From NCBI RefSeq assembly GCF_003696365.1, contig NZ_RFFM01000002.1:1171616-1235615 (forward strand): 64,000 nucleotides of DNA. The letters are read 5' to 3'. The position numbers were made by a program, and so were the translations under genes. The notes below the pieces were generated by a model. It was not told the DNA's origin, made no database searches, and saw nothing but the letters and a program-made list of their open reading frames with translations. Positions 1 through 9,282 of this stretch are shown piece after piece. Numbering within the stretch: position 1 is the first letter of the stretch; each line of letters opens with the position of its first letter. This DNA is from Stutzerimonas zhaodongensis (GTDB lineage: Bacteria > Pseudomonadota > Gammaproteobacteria > Pseudomonadales > Pseudomonadaceae).

Positions 1-265
1 GCCCTCGATAGAGGCCTCGCAATAGGCCGGGCAAGCCCTATGGGATCTGTCGGCAGCCTTGCGATTGCTGGGCCTGAGCACTTTCGTAGCAGTCCAGGGA
101 CCCCTCCTCGACAATATCTGAGTAGTGAAAACCGGCGGTAACACACAGGTAACAATAGGCGATCCTGCGGACGCACATGAGCGGCGGGACACTTGTTACC
201 GCGCAAGCAATCCGTCGACTGCACCGCAAGCAGCCACCGAGGTCACGGCCATGCACGGATTCGGG
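1..265. other. Unassigned region downstream of sdaB
   Basis: This edge segment lies beyond the 3' end of sdaB. A 72-codon open frame exists on the minus strand (38-256), but it has many scattered cysteines and arginines, no recognisable domain and no good ribosome binding site, so I do not call it a gene. No tRNA, riboswitch or convincing terminator was recognised. It could hold the end of a gene that lies outside the window. Confidence 0.4.
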
Positions 266-1642
266 TCAGCACTCGATGGCATTGACCGCCAGACCGCCGC
301 GGGATGTTTCCTTGTATTTGTCATGCATGTCGGCGCCGGTGTCGCGCATCGTTCGGATCACTCGATCCAACGAGATGAAGTGCTCACCATCACCGCGCAA
401 TGCCATCTGCGCAGCGTTGATCGCCTTCATTGCGGCGATGGCGTTGCGTTCGATGCAAGGGACCTGCACCAGCCCGCCGACCGGATCGCAGGTCAACCCA
501 AGGTTGTGCTCCAGGCCGATTTCGGCCGCGTTCTCCAGCTGCTCGGGCGTTGCACCCAAGAGCTCTGCAAGACCTGCGGCAGCCATGGCACAGGCAGAAC
601 CAACCTCGCCCTGGCACCCGACCTCAGCCCCTGAAATCGATGCATTCTTCTTGCACAGAATGCCCACCGCTGCCGCTGCGAGGAGGTAATTCACCACGTC
701 GTCGTCGCAGGCTTCGGGATGAAACTTCATGTAATAGTGCAGTACCGCGGGGATGATGCCGGCAGCTCCGTTGGTGGGCGCAGTAACCATCCGCCCGCCG
801 GCTGCGTTTTCTTCATTCACCGCGAGCGCGAAAAGGTTCACCCATTCCATGGCACTCATGGTGGAGCCGATGACGTTGGGTTTGCCAAGCTCCATGAGGT
901 TCTGATGCAGCCTGGAAGCGCGCCGCCGCACATTCAGTCCGCCTGGTAGCACCCCCTCGTGCCGCAGCCCGTTGATCACGCACGCCTGCATCGCTTCCCA
1001 CAGGCGCAACAGACCACTGCGCACTTCCGCTTCGCTGCGCCAGGCCAGCTCATTGGCCATCATCAGTTCACTGACGCGCAGCCCGTGCAGCTTGCACAGC
1101 TGCAAGAGCTCCACGGCGCTGGAGAAGTCATAGGGAAGTTCGGTGTGATCCTGATCCAGCTGGCCGGCAGCCGCTTGTTCGGCATTGACCACGAAGCCGC
1201 CGCCCACCGAGTAGTAAGTGTCCTGATAGAGCACACCCGAGTCGCCCTCGGCGACGAACGTCACGGCGTTGGGGTGATACGGCAGGTTCTCCTCGAGCAG
1301 CAGAAGATCCTTGGACCAGTCGAACGCAATCGGCCAGTGATCATCGAGCCGCAGTTGTCCGCAGGACTTGAGGGCCGCGATGCGGGGTGCTATCTGCTGC
1401 GGGTCGATGAGGTCGGGCCGCTCACCCATCAACCCCATGATCACGGCGTTGTCGGTGCCATGGCCGACACCAGTGGCGGACAGCGAGCCATACAGGCGAA
1501 CCTCGACGCGCGAGACGCGTTCCAGCAACTTGCGTTCGCGCAGCGCACCGACGAACAGCGCGCCAGCGAGCATGGGCCCAACGGTATGCGAGCTCGAAGG
1601 CCCGATTCCGATTTTGAAAAGGTCGAATACGCTGATCGCCAC
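266..1642 (-). CDS. sdaB: L-serine dehydratase (L-serine ammonia-lyase), iron-sulfur type
   Basis: Deaminates L-serine to pyruvate and ammonia in the cytoplasm using a [4Fe-4S] cluster. The 458-residue product is the usual length for the fused single-chain bacterial enzyme. The N-terminal domain carries the [10 protein letters not shown] signature near residues 14-23. The C-terminal third carries conserved cysteines in [17 protein letters not shown] and TCDPVGG, the cluster-binding region. I chose the GTG at 1640-1642 because GGAG lies about 7 bases upstream and the protein then begins [11 protein letters not shown] as in Pseudomonas homologues; an in-frame GTG at 1664-1666 would add 8 residues. 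It is divergent from choVWX. In pseudomonads this gene sits beside the choline/betaine genes, which fits the fate of glycine betaine: demethylation to glycine, then serine, then pyruvate. Family is certain; the choice between the names sdaA and sdaB rests on synteny. Confidence 0.92.
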   Translation of the reverse strand: MAISVFDLFKIGIGPSSSHTVGPMLAGALFVGALRERKLLERVSRVEVRLYGSLSATGVGHGTDNAVIMGLMGERPDLIDPQQIAPRIAALKSCGQLRLDDHWPIAFDWSKDLLLLEENLPYHPNAVTFVAEGDSGVLYQDTYYSVGGGFVVNAEQAAAGQLDQDHTELPYDFSSAVELLQLCKLHGLRVSELMMANELAWRSEAEVRSGLLRLWEAMQACVINGLRHEGVLPGGLNVRRRASRLHQNLMELGKPNVIGSTMSAMEWVNLFALAVNEENAAGGRMVTAPTNGAAGIIPAVLHYYMKFHPEACDDDVVNYLLAAAAVGILCKKNASISGAEVGCQGEVGSACAMAAAGLAELLGATPEQLENAAEIGLEHNLGLTCDPVGGLVQVPCIERNAIAAMKAINAAQMALRGDGEHFISLDRVIRTMRDTGADMHDKYKETSRGGLAVNAIEC

Positions 1643-2339
1643 GCTGAACACTCCACGGGATGTCACAAGTCGGAAGTCATCATCGGGCTTTTGCAGGCTG
1701 GGAGAAGTCTGGCACCGACGTACTCATATCCAAATCCGTCAGGCCGAACGCCGCCACAACGACCGGCGGTTACTCGTAGCGCGCTGGGTAACGCATATCG
1801 AATTACGTAACGCGCATGCACGGCAATTGCGGAGATGATCAGTCCGTTGTCGATGACTTTTAATTGATGCCATGTCGCCGGCCAGCATGTAGGGGTCGCA
1901 ACCCGACAATCGCCGGCTCTGAAGGGGAATATCGTTAAATCATGTTCCCCCCGGCCAAGGATCAGAATGGTATCCGACGCCTATGAATGCTTTGCGTAGA
2001 CCAATCGCAGCCGCACCGAACGACAGCTGCGCATAACAATAATGAATTTCGGCTCAGCGCCTCCCAAGCGAGGAGCCACGATGGTTTTGCTAGTACTGCC
2101 AGGACGGAAGTAGCTAACAGCACAGAGGTGACCGAAGAACGATGCCACGCCAGCCGCTGGGCGAGATGATCATTCATCCGCACCTGAGGCCGAGGCTCGT
2201 CGAGTCCCGCCGCCGCGCCGCTTCCATCCGCGAATGAGTCCACACACAAGCCATAACAGTTGGCATCAGCCGTAAGCGCTGCAAGGCGCGTGCGGTCTCC
2301 GTTTAGCTGATCTGGATGTCTACTGAGGGGAACCATCCC
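1643..2339. promoter_or_regulatory. 697-bp divergent intergenic region between sdaB and choV
   Basis: No protein-coding gene is convincing here; the open frames are fragments of antisense frames. The region must hold the divergent promoters of sdaB (minus) and choVWX (plus). In P. aeruginosa the choline/betaine genes are activated by the AraC-type regulator GbdR, but I could not point to a GbdR site by eye. The choV ribosome binding site GAGGGGA is at about 2326-2332. Confidence 0.45.
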
Positions 2340-3536
2340 ATGCGGTCTGGAAAAATCGTCGTCGAAAACCTCTACAAGGTCTTCGGCTCGCAGCCACAAG
2401 AAGCCATCGACCTGCTCAAGCAAGGCTGGAGCAAGGACAAGATTCTCGCCGAACGCGGCGCCGTCATCGGTGTAAGTGACGTGTCCTTCAGTGTCGAGGA
2501 AGGTGAAATCTTCGTGCTGATGGGCCTGTCCGGGTCCGGCAAATCGACGCTCATACGCCTGATCAATCGCCTGATCGAGCCCACTGCCGGCGATGTGTAC
2601 ATCGATGGGCAGAACGTCGCGAAGCTGCCCCACGCGCAGCTGATAGATCTACGCCGTCGCGACATGAGCATGGTCTTTCAATCTTTCGCCCTGATGCCCT
2701 CGCGCTCGGTTCTGGACAATGCAGCCTTCGGCTTGGAGGTTGCCGGTGTCGGCCGCAAGGAGCGTGAGGAGCGCGCCATGGCGGTCCTTACGCAAGTCGG
2801 CCTGGATACCTTTGCGCAAAAATTCCCGCACGAGCTGTCGGGCGGCATGCAGCAGCGCGTCGGCCTTGCACGCGCGCTGGCGGTGAATCCTTCGATGATC
2901 ATCATGGATGAAGCCTTCTCGGCGTTGGACCCGCTCAAGCGCAGGGAAATGCAGGACGTGCTGCTGGAGCTGCAGAAGACCCATCGCCGCACCATCATCT
3001 TCGTCTCGCATGACATCGAAGAGGCCATGCGCATCGGCAACCGCATCGGCATCATGGAAGGCGGCAAGCTGATCCAGGTCGGCACGCCACAGGAATTGAT
3101 CGACAACCCCGCCAGCAGCTACGTGCGCAATTTCTTCGACACGGTCAACACCAGCCGCTACCTCACTGCCGGCCAGCTCAAGACCAACAGCGTTCCGCTC
3201 TACGTACACAACGGCAAGGCACCAGATGCGTTGCAGGTGTGCCAGGAACTGCAGGCAATGGACAAGCACTACGCCTTCGTCGTCGACGAGGAAAACAAGT
3301 TTCGAGGCTCCATCAGCCTGGAACGGATCGCGCTGCTCGTCGAGAACGGCCAGACCTGCAGTCTCGATGCACGGGTGCTCAAGCATATCGACCCGCTGAC
3401 CGAAGACCAGCCGCTCGACCAGGTGATCGAACGTCTGGTGGATAACGAGGGCCCGATGCCGGTGGTCGACAGCCAGGGATTCTACGCGGGCGCCATCAGC
3501 AAGGGCCGCCTTCTGACCCGCCTGCAGGAGGAATGA
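2340..3536 (+). CDS. choV: Choline/quaternary amine ABC transporter, ATP-binding subunit
   Basis: Cytoplasmic ATPase of a type I ABC importer for choline and related quaternary amines. The 398-residue protein has an N-terminal extension typical of the ProV/OpuAA family, Walker [10 protein letters not shown] at residues 62-70, ABC signature LSGGMQQRVG at about 166-175, and Walker B MIIMDEA near 186-192. A C-terminal CBS-type regulatory segment covers about residues 280-398. The ATG at 2340 is preferred over an ATG at 2316 because a purine-rich GAGGGGA ribosome binding site precedes it. It is the first gene of a choV-choW-choX operon, with only 3 bases to choW. The name follows the P. aeruginosa choVWX order beside betIBA; substrate choice among choline, betaine and carnitine cannot be settled from the ATPase itself. 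Confidence 0.9.
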   Translation: MRSGKIVVENLYKVFGSQPQEAIDLLKQGWSKDKILAERGAVIGVSDVSFSVEEGEIFVLMGLSGSGKSTLIRLINRLIEPTAGDVYIDGQNVAKLPHAQLIDLRRRDMSMVFQSFALMPSRSVLDNAAFGLEVAGVGRKEREERAMAVLTQVGLDTFAQKFPHELSGGMQQRVGLARALAVNPSMIIMDEAFSALDPLKRREMQDVLLELQKTHRRTIIFVSHDIEEAMRIGNRIGIMEGGKLIQVGTPQELIDNPASSYVRNFFDTVNTSRYLTAGQLKTNSVPLYVHNGKAPDALQVCQELQAMDKHYAFVVDEENKFRGSISLERIALLVENGQTCSLDARVLKHIDPLTEDQPLDQVIERLVDNEGPMPVVDSQGFYAGAISKGRLLTRLQEE

Positions 3537-3539
3537 ACC

Positions 3540-4427
3540 ATGGATAAGCAACTGGATCTGGGCAGCTGGGTCGACAGCGTCGTTCAGCACCTGCTGGAAA
3601 ACTATAGCGGCGCTTTCGACAGCCTTGGCGGCATCGTCAGCGGGTTCTCCGAAGGTATCGAGAGCTTGCTGATGCTTCCGCCCGCGTGGCTGCTCATCGC
3701 CATTTTCGTGGGCCTCGGACTCTGGCGCATTGGTGCCCGGTTCGCCGCCTTCACTGCCGTTTCCTTCGTGCTAATCGTGCTGACCGGCTTCTGGGAACAG
3801 ACAGTCGTGACCCTCGGCCTGACGTTCTCCGCGACGCTGATCAGCCTGCTTCTCGGAATACCCCTCGGCATATGGTCGGCACGCAGTGAGCGCGTCGCCA
3901 TGATTACCCGACCGGTTCTGGACTTCATGCAGACAATGCCGGCATTCGTCTACCTGATCCCGGCAGCGATGCTGTTCGGCCTCGGACGGGTACCCGGCAT
4001 CATCGCCACGGTGATCTTCGCCATGCCGCCAGCCGTGCGGCTGACGAACCTTGGCATTCGTCAGGTCAACAAGGAGATCGTCGAGGCCGGGCAATCGTTC
4101 GGCTGCAACGGCCGGCAACTCCTGTTCAAGGTACAGCTGCCCAACGCGATGCCCTCGATCATGGCGGGCGTCAATCAGACCATCATGATGGCGCTGTCGA
4201 TGGTGATCATCGCCTCGATGGTGGGTGCCGGTGGCCTGGGTAACGACGTGCTCGCCAGTATCCAGCGTCTCGACATCGGTCTCGGTTTCGAGAGCGGCAT
4301 GGCGGTGGTACTGCTGGCGATCATCCTTGACCGGATTACCGAAAGCTTCGGCACGGCGAAACGAGCCACTGAAAAGGCCGGCTGGTATGCCTGGGTGAGC
4401 ACCAAACTCCGGCTACAGCGTCAGTAG
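3540..4427 (+). CDS. choW: Choline/quaternary amine ABC transporter, permease subunit
   Basis: Inner-membrane permease of the ChoVWX importer (ProW/OpuAB family, binding-protein-dependent transport inner membrane component). At 295 residues it is the usual length. Several hydrophobic helices follow an amphipathic N-terminus (for example PPAWLLIAIFVGLGLW and FAAFTAVSFVLIVLTGF). The cytoplasmic EAA loop is seen at about residues 180-205 (NKEIVEAGQSFGCNGRQLLFKVQLP), the contact site for the ATPase. The start codon lies 3 bases after the choV stop, indicating translational coupling. It is the only permease in the island and so probably serves more than one binding protein. Confidence 0.9.
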   Translation: MDKQLDLGSWVDSVVQHLLENYSGAFDSLGGIVSGFSEGIESLLMLPPAWLLIAIFVGLGLWRIGARFAAFTAVSFVLIVLTGFWEQTVVTLGLTFSATLISLLLGIPLGIWSARSERVAMITRPVLDFMQTMPAFVYLIPAAMLFGLGRVPGIIATVIFAMPPAVRLTNLGIRQVNKEIVEAGQSFGCNGRQLLFKVQLPNAMPSIMAGVNQTIMMALSMVIIASMVGAGGLGNDVLASIQRLDIGLGFESGMAVVLLAIILDRITESFGTAKRATEKAGWYAWVSTKLRLQRQ

Positions 4428-4458
4428 CCGCCAAGAACCGCAGACACAGGGAATCAGA

Positions 4459-5403
4459 ATGAATAGGTTCAAGACGATCACGGGTATCGGCCTGCTCTCC
4501 TGCACGTTACTGCAGAGTGCATGGGCACAGGAGCCCGCCAGCTGCGAGAAGGTGCGTTTCGCTGAAATCGGCTGGGCGGATATCGCTGCTACGACCGGCG
4601 TGGCCATGGTGCTGACCGAAGGCCTGGGCTACGCGCCAAGCAAGGTGATGGCGTCGGTACCGATTGCCTTCACCGGCGTGAAGAACAAGCAGATCGATGC
4701 GTTTCTCGGCTACTGGTCGCCCTCAATGGACGCGGTCATCGAGCCGTTTACCAAGAACGACGGTGTCAGGGTTCTCGAATCGCCGAATCTGGAGGGCGCC
4801 AAATACACGCTGGCGGTGCCGAGCTACACCGCCGAAGCCGGCCTCAAGAGCTTTCAGGACATTGCCAGGTTCAAGGACCAGCTGGGTGGAAAGATCTACG
4901 CAATCGAACCCGGCAACGACGGCAACCTGCTGATCGAGAAGATGATCAAGAGCGACCAGTTCGGCCTTGGCGGCTTCCGCATGGTCGAGTCCAGCGAGGC
5001 CGGCATGCTTGTTCAGGTCCAGCGGGCAATCAGGAAGAAGGAGCCGGTGGTCTTCCTCGGCTGGGCCCCCCACCCTATGAACACGCAATACGACCTGACG
5101 TACCTCTCCGGCGGCGACGAGGTATTCGGGCCCGATTACGGCGCAGCCAAGGTCTTCACCGTAGTGCCGCCAGACTACCTGGAGCGCTGTGCGAACGTCG
5201 GCCAGCTGCTACAGAATCTGCAGTTCACCGTTGCTATCGAGAGCGAATTGATGGAGATGGCGGTCGAGCGAAACGATCCGCAGAGCGTCGCGAAAACCTG
5301 GATCAAGGCCAACCCGGCCATCCTGGACAAGTGGCTTGCGGGCGTGACCACCTATGACGGCCAGGACGGCATCGCCGCCGTGAAGAAGTTCGTCGGGCTC
5401 TGA
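4459..5403 (+). CDS. choX: Choline-binding periplasmic protein of ABC transporter
   Basis: Periplasmic substrate-binding protein (OpuAC/ProX family) that delivers choline to ChoVW. The 314-residue product has a Sec signal peptide at residues 1-23 (cleavage after WAQ or nearby). The mature chain has the ChoX pattern: an FAEIGWADIAATTG segment, an IDAFLGYWSPSMD segment and a VFLGWAPHPMNTQYD segment, which supply aromatic residues for the cation-pi box that holds the trimethylammonium group. It is the third gene of the operon, 31 bases after choW. A paralogue lies at 11413-12348, beside betC. Confidence in the family is high; choline as main ligand is inferred from context. Confidence 0.9.
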   Translation: MNRFKTITGIGLLSCTLLQSAWAQEPASCEKVRFAEIGWADIAATTGVAMVLTEGLGYAPSKVMASVPIAFTGVKNKQIDAFLGYWSPSMDAVIEPFTKNDGVRVLESPNLEGAKYTLAVPSYTAEAGLKSFQDIARFKDQLGGKIYAIEPGNDGNLLIEKMIKSDQFGLGGFRMVESSEAGMLVQVQRAIRKKEPVVFLGWAPHPMNTQYDLTYLSGGDEVFGPDYGAAKVFTVVPPDYLERCANVGQLLQNLQFTVAIESELMEMAVERNDPQSVAKTWIKANPAILDKWLAGVTTYDGQDGIAAVKKFVGL

Positions 5404-5419
5404 CGATTCCAGACGTTTG

Positions 5420-5468
5420 AAGCGAGGCGCGTCCAGGCGTGACAAGTCACTTGGACGATGCCTCGCTT
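5420..5468 (+). repeat. Long imperfect hairpin downstream of choX
   Basis: Outer arms AAGCGAGGC (5420-5428) and GCCTCGCTT (5460-5468) enclose inner arms GTCCA/TGGAC and TGAC/GTCA. It lies just after the choX stop. No T-run follows, so it is more likely an mRNA 3'-end stabilising or partial terminator structure than a strong intrinsic terminator. Confidence 0.5.
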
Positions 5469-5636
5469 GATCGCCACAGCACCAGCAACCCCATCCATTT
5501 CACCGGCGCGAGCACCAGCCCGCGCGACCGCGCGCGGGCCTTCGCCTGACCGGCGAGGCCCTGCAGTAAACCGCGAGCCCGACTGACGGGTTCACGGTCG
5601 GCATCAATGCCACCCACCGACATGGAGCTAAAACGC

Positions 5637-6491
5637 ATGCGTCTACTCAAGCACCTTCTTTGTGGCCTCGGCGCCGCCAGCATGGCGCTCGGCATGGCTG
5701 CCAGCATGGCGGCTGATAAACCCGAGCTGAAGATCGGCTACGTCAACGGCTGGGACGATAGCGTCGCTGCGACTCACGTCGCGGGGGAAATTCTCAAGAG
5801 CAACCTGGGCTACCCGATCAAGCTGCAACCGGTCGAGCCGGCCATCATGTGGCAAGGCGTTGCCCGGGGCGATCTGGATGCCACACTCTCCGCCTGGCTT
5901 CCGGCAACCCATGGTGAGTATTTCGAAAAGCTGAAGGACAAGGTCGTGGTGCTGGGCACTAACTATGAGGGCGCGAAGATCGGTCTGATCGTGCCTGATT
6001 ACGTCGAGGCCAAAAGCATCGCCGATCTCAAGCAGCACAGCAAAACCTTCGACAGCAAGATCACCGGCATCGATGCAGGGGCCGGCGTGATGCGCCGCAC
6101 CGAGGAGGCCATCAAGCAATACGACCTCGATATTCGTCTGATGGCCAGTTCCGGTCCAGCCATGGCCACGGCCCTGACACGCGCTGAAAAAGCCAAGGAA
6201 CCCATTGTGGTCACTGGCTGGATTCCGCATTGGATGTTCGCCAAATGGAAGCTGCGCTTTCTGGAAGACCCGAAAAAGGTCTTCGGAGACGATGAGCACG
6301 TCGACACCGTCGCCAATCCGGCCCTGGCCAGCAAAGCCCCCGAAGCCGAGGCCTTCCTGAAGAAGTTCAGCTGGAGCGCAGAAGAGGTAGGTGAAGTGAT
6401 GCTGGCCATTCGCGATGGTGCCAAGCCGGATGCAGCGGCTCGCGACTGGGTGAAGAAAAACCCGGAACGCGTCGCCGGCTGGCTCGAGTAA
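5637..6491 (+). CDS. Quaternary amine (glycine betaine-type) periplasmic binding protein
   Basis: A second OpuAC-family substrate-binding protein in the island, 284 residues, with a signal peptide (MRLLKHLLCGLGAASMALGM, cleavage near ASMA-ADK). The mature chain begins KPELKIGYVNGWDDSVAATH and has the aromatic-rich segments AIMWQGVARGDLDATLSAWLP and VVTGWIPHWMFAKW expected for a betaine/carnitine-type cation-pi pocket. The ATG at 5637 is chosen because GGAGCT lies about 8 bases upstream and the signal peptide then starts properly. It differs clearly from ChoX and lacks a permease or ATPase of its own, so it probably feeds ChoVW, as P. aeruginosa uses several binding proteins with one core transporter. 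The ligand (betaine, carnitine or another) is not determined. Confidence 0.82.
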   Translation: MRLLKHLLCGLGAASMALGMAASMAADKPELKIGYVNGWDDSVAATHVAGEILKSNLGYPIKLQPVEPAIMWQGVARGDLDATLSAWLPATHGEYFEKLKDKVVVLGTNYEGAKIGLIVPDYVEAKSIADLKQHSKTFDSKITGIDAGAGVMRRTEEAIKQYDLDIRLMASSGPAMATALTRAEKAKEPIVVTGWIPHWMFAKWKLRFLEDPKKVFGDDEHVDTVANPALASKAPEAEAFLKKFSWSAEEVGEVMLAIRDGAKPDAAARDWVKKNPERVAGWLE

Positions 6492-6522
6492 GTACCCCTT
6501 TCCCTGCGACCCCCCTCATCCA

Positions 6523-6548
6523 AACGGCGCCCCAGCGGGCGCCGTTCC
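6523..6548 (+). terminator. Hairpin after the quaternary amine binding protein gene
   Basis: AACGGCGCC and GGCGCCGTT arms around CCAGCG-like loop sequence form a strong GC-rich hairpin 30-55 bases after the stop codon. The following bases (CCTAACAA) contain no long T-run, so it is a plausible but not ideal terminator. Confidence 0.55.
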
Positions 6549-6550
6549 TA

Positions 6551-6890
6551 ACAATCGAACACTACGCCCCCGGCGAGAAGTCCGTTCAAGCCCCCTACGA
6601 CCTCAACATGGCGGCTTATGGTGTTCCGGGCCTGACGCTCATGGCCAGGTACATCAAGGGAGACATCGATGGCGCGAGCGCCGGTCCAGATGGCGCCTAT
6701 TGCCTACTACACGGGCAGCTCCGGCAAGCGAGGAAAGGAGTGGGAAGGCGACCTGGAAGCCAGATACGTACTGCAGCAAGGCAATCTCCAGCACCTGTCC
6801 TTTCGCGCGCGCTATGCCACAGCTCGCAGGTTCGCGTGCGACATCGACGAACTCCGGGTGATCACCGGGTACCCGCTGGACATCTTGTAA
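6551..6890 (+). pseudogene. Remnant of an OprD-family outer-membrane porin (C-terminal end only)
   Basis: Translating from 6551 gives a run with YDLNMAAYGVPGLTLMARYI KG, and from about 6700 in a different frame AYYTGSSGKRGKEWEGDLEA followed by RYVLQQGNLQHLSFRARYAT and a terminal IDELRVITGYPLDIL before a TAA at 6888-6890. This is the pattern of the last strands of OprD-type porins (YD..AA.GVPGL...YIKG, G.EWE.D....Y, DIDE.R.I..YPL.I). The two halves are in different frames (break between about 6660 and 6720), there is no start codon region or N-terminal three quarters, and a hairpin precedes it. It is a degraded gene, probably once a betaine or carnitine-type porin of the island. Confidence 0.75.
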
Positions 6891-7024
6891 TCATCTTAAC
6901 GAGCGATTACCGACCCATGCCGTAACCGCGCCATGGGTAAGCCGCCCTGTGCGACATCGCGTAGGACGGCCCTAGAAACCTACCCGCGACGCAGACTTGC
7001 CCATTCTCGACAGCCCGCCTTTTA

Positions 7025-7044
7025 TTGATTGATCGTTCAATTAA
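7025..7044. promoter_or_regulatory. Putative BetI operator upstream of betI
   Basis: TTGATTGATCGTTCAATTAA is an imperfect dyad: TTGATTGA and TCAATTAA are inverted with one mismatch around TCGT. It lies 46-65 bases before the betI ATG and resembles the known BetI site (TTGATTGGACGTTCAAT-like) of other gammaproteobacteria. BetI represses betIBA and choline releases it. Confidence 0.72.
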
Positions 7045-7089
7045 ACGAATCTAGGCTGCGCCCTATCCATCACTCACCCGGACCCTCTC

Positions 7090-7683
7090 ATGCCTAAGGT
7101 TGGGATGCAGCCGATTCGGCGCAAGCAGTTGATCCATGCCACTCTCGAAGCGGTGGATCAGGTCGGCATGAGCGACGCCAGCATTGCCATGATTGCGCGC
7201 CTTGCGGGCGTCTCGAACGGCATCATTGCTCACTACTTTCAGGACAAGAACGGCCTGCTCGAAGCCACGATGCGGCACCTGATGAAAGCACTCAATCAGG
7301 CCGTTCGCGAGCGTCGCGAGCTGCTTGCCGACGACAGCCCCCGCGCCCATTTGAAGGCGATCATCGACGGCAACTTCGACGACAGCCAGGTAAACGGTCC
7401 GGCGATGAAAACCTGGTTGGCGTTCTGGGCATTCAGCATGCACCAGCCTTCGCTGCATCGCTTGCAGCGTGTCAACGACCACCGTCTGTACTCGAGCCTT
7501 TGTTGTGAATTTCGCCGGGTGCTCCCGAAAGAACAAGCACGGTCGGCCGCGCGAGGTATGGCGGCATTGATCGACGGCTTGTGGCTACGCGGGGCCTTGG
7601 CCGGCGACGATTTCGATATCGACCAGGCCCTGCAGCTGGCCTACGAGTACCTGGATCAGTTGCTGGCCAAACAGGTGCACTGA
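7090..7683 (+). CDS. betI: TetR-family transcriptional repressor BetI
   Basis: Choline-responsive repressor of the bet genes. The 197-residue protein equals the length of P. aeruginosa BetI. The N-terminal helix-turn-helix covers about residues 9-55 and includes [26 protein letters not shown], nearly the textbook BetI sequence; the C-terminal domain binds the inducer. The ATG at 7090 gives [11 protein letters not shown], the conserved BetI start. It is the first gene of betI-betB-betA, 40 bases before betB, and has a dyad operator at 7025-7044, so it probably represses its own operon. Confidence 0.95.
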   Translation: MPKVGMQPIRRKQLIHATLEAVDQVGMSDASIAMIARLAGVSNGIIAHYFQDKNGLLEATMRHLMKALNQAVRERRELLADDSPRAHLKAIIDGNFDDSQVNGPAMKTWLAFWAFSMHQPSLHRLQRVNDHRLYSSLCCEFRRVLPKEQARSAARGMAALIDGLWLRGALAGDDFDIDQALQLAYEYLDQLLAKQVH

Positions 7684-7723
7684 CCCTCCCTTCCTCCACC
7701 ACGCCTCCGCACGAGAAATGACC

Positions 7724-9196
7724 ATGCCCCGTTTCGAGCAGCAGAAACTCTACATCGATGGCCGTTATGTCGAAGCGACCAGCGGAGCGACGTTCGAAAC
7801 GGTGAACCCCGCGACGGGTGAAGTCCTTGCCGAGCTTCAGCGTGCATCCCAGGCCGATGTCGACAGGGCTGTAGCCAGCGCGACCGCAGGGCAGAAGGTC
7901 TGGATGGCGCTGACGGCCATGCAGCGCTCGCGGATCCTGCGCCGAGCGGTGGACATCTTGCGCGAGCGCAACGATGAACTGGCCGAACTGGAGACTCTCG
8001 AGACCGGTAAGCCTCTGGCCGAAACCCGCACCGTGGACATCGTCACCGGCGCCGACGTACTCGAGTACTACGCCGGGCTTATTCCCGCCATCGAGGGCGA
8101 GCAGATCCCGCTGCGCGAAAGCAGCTTCGTTTACACCCGCCGCGAGCCGCTCGGAGTTGTGGCAGGCATTGGCGCGTGGAACTACCCCATTCAGATCGCC
8201 CTGTGGAAGTCCGCACCCGCATTGGCCGCCGGTAACGCGATGATCTTCAAGCCCAGCGAAATGACTTCGCTGACCACGCTGAAGCTGGCCGAAATCTATA
8301 CAGAGGCAGGCGTACCCGATGGCGTGTTCAACGTGCTCACCGGCAGTGGCCGGGACGTGGGCACCTGGCTCACCGAACATCCGGGCATCGCGAAGATTTC
8401 GTTCACAGGGGGCACCAGCACCGGCAAAAAGGTCATGGCCAGCGCCTCGAGCTCATCGCTCAAGGATGTGACCATGGAGCTTGGCGGCAAATCGCCGCTG
8501 ATCATCTTTGAGGACGCCAATCTCAACCGCGCCGCCGACATCGCGGTCATGGCCAATTTCTTCAGCGCGGGTCAGGTGTGCACCAACGGCACTCGCGTGT
8601 TCATCCCTCGCTCGTTGCAGTCGCGGTTCGAATCCAAGGTGCTCGATCGAGTGAAACGCATTCGCCTGGGCGATCCCCTGGACGAGCAGACCAACTTCGG
8701 GCCGCAGGTTGGCTACGCCCACATGGACAGCGTGCTGGGTTACATCGAATCAGCCCGGGCCGAAGGCGCACGTCTGCTCTGCGGCGGAACACGGATAACT
8801 GACGGCGAGTACGCAAAGGGTGCCTATGTAGCACCGACCGTCTTTACCGATTGCCGCGATGACATGCGCATCGTGCGCGAGGAAATCTTCGGGCCGGTCA
8901 TGAGCATTCTGGTTTTCGATGACGAAGCAGAAGTCATACGTCGCGCCAACGATACCGATTACGGCCTGGCTGCCGGCGTGGTCACCACCGATCTGGCCCG
9001 CGCCCATCGCGTGATCCATCAGTTGGAAGCGGGCATCTGCTGGATCAATACCTGGGGTGAGTCGCCTGCTGAAATGCCGGTCGGGGGCTACAAGCAATCC
9101 GGTATAGGCCGAGAAAACGGTCTGGCCACCCTGACGCATTACACCCGGACCAAATCGGTTCAGGTTGAACTGGGCGATTTCGCCTCGGTGTTCTGA
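7724..9196 (+). CDS. betB: NAD(P)+-dependent betaine aldehyde dehydrogenase
   Basis: Oxidises betaine aldehyde to glycine betaine, the second step of choline oxidation, in the cytoplasm. With the ATG at 7724 it is 490 residues, the standard length; GAG at 7713-7715 is well placed for it, whereas the ATG at 7718 lies too close. Aldehyde dehydrogenase features are complete: the base Glu252 in TMELGGKSP, the nucleophile Cys286 in SAGQVCTNG, and the cofactor region [10 protein letters not shown]. Cys286 has the same number as in the studied P. aeruginosa enzyme. It follows betI and precedes betA in one operon. No defect seen. Confidence 0.95.
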   Translation: MPRFEQQKLYIDGRYVEATSGATFETVNPATGEVLAELQRASQADVDRAVASATAGQKVWMALTAMQRSRILRRAVDILRERNDELAELETLETGKPLAETRTVDIVTGADVLEYYAGLIPAIEGEQIPLRESSFVYTRREPLGVVAGIGAWNYPIQIALWKSAPALAAGNAMIFKPSEMTSLTTLKLAEIYTEAGVPDGVFNVLTGSGRDVGTWLTEHPGIAKISFTGGTSTGKKVMASASSSSLKDVTMELGGKSPLIIFEDANLNRAADIAVMANFFSAGQVCTNGTRVFIPRSLQSRFESKVLDRVKRIRLGDPLDEQTNFGPQVGYAHMDSVLGYIESARAEGARLLCGGTRITDGEYAKGAYVAPTVFTDCRDDMRIVREEIFGPVMSILVFDDEAEVIRRANDTDYGLAAGVVTTDLARAHRVIHQLEAGICWINTWGESPAEMPVGGYKQSGIGRENGLATLTHYTRTKSVQVELGDFASVF

Positions 9197-9282
9197 AACG
9201 CCGTAAAACCATTGGCTTCAAGGGCAGCGCTCGCTGTCGCACGCAATTGTCGACTTGAAGCGTCCATCGAAGGGTGCTGCTC

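Noticed and set aside
38..256. 72-codon minus-strand open frame at the window edge
   Set aside because: No domain, odd composition (many Cys and Arg in the first third), and no ribosome binding site; could only be judged with sequence beyond the window and a search.
1..265. Glycine riboswitch near the serine dehydratase gene
   Set aside because: Considered because of the glycine/serine context, but the conserved tandem aptamer cores were not seen on either strand.
2649..3590. 313-codon minus-strand frame opposite choV
   Set aside because: Antisense shadow of an ABC ATPase with all motifs present.
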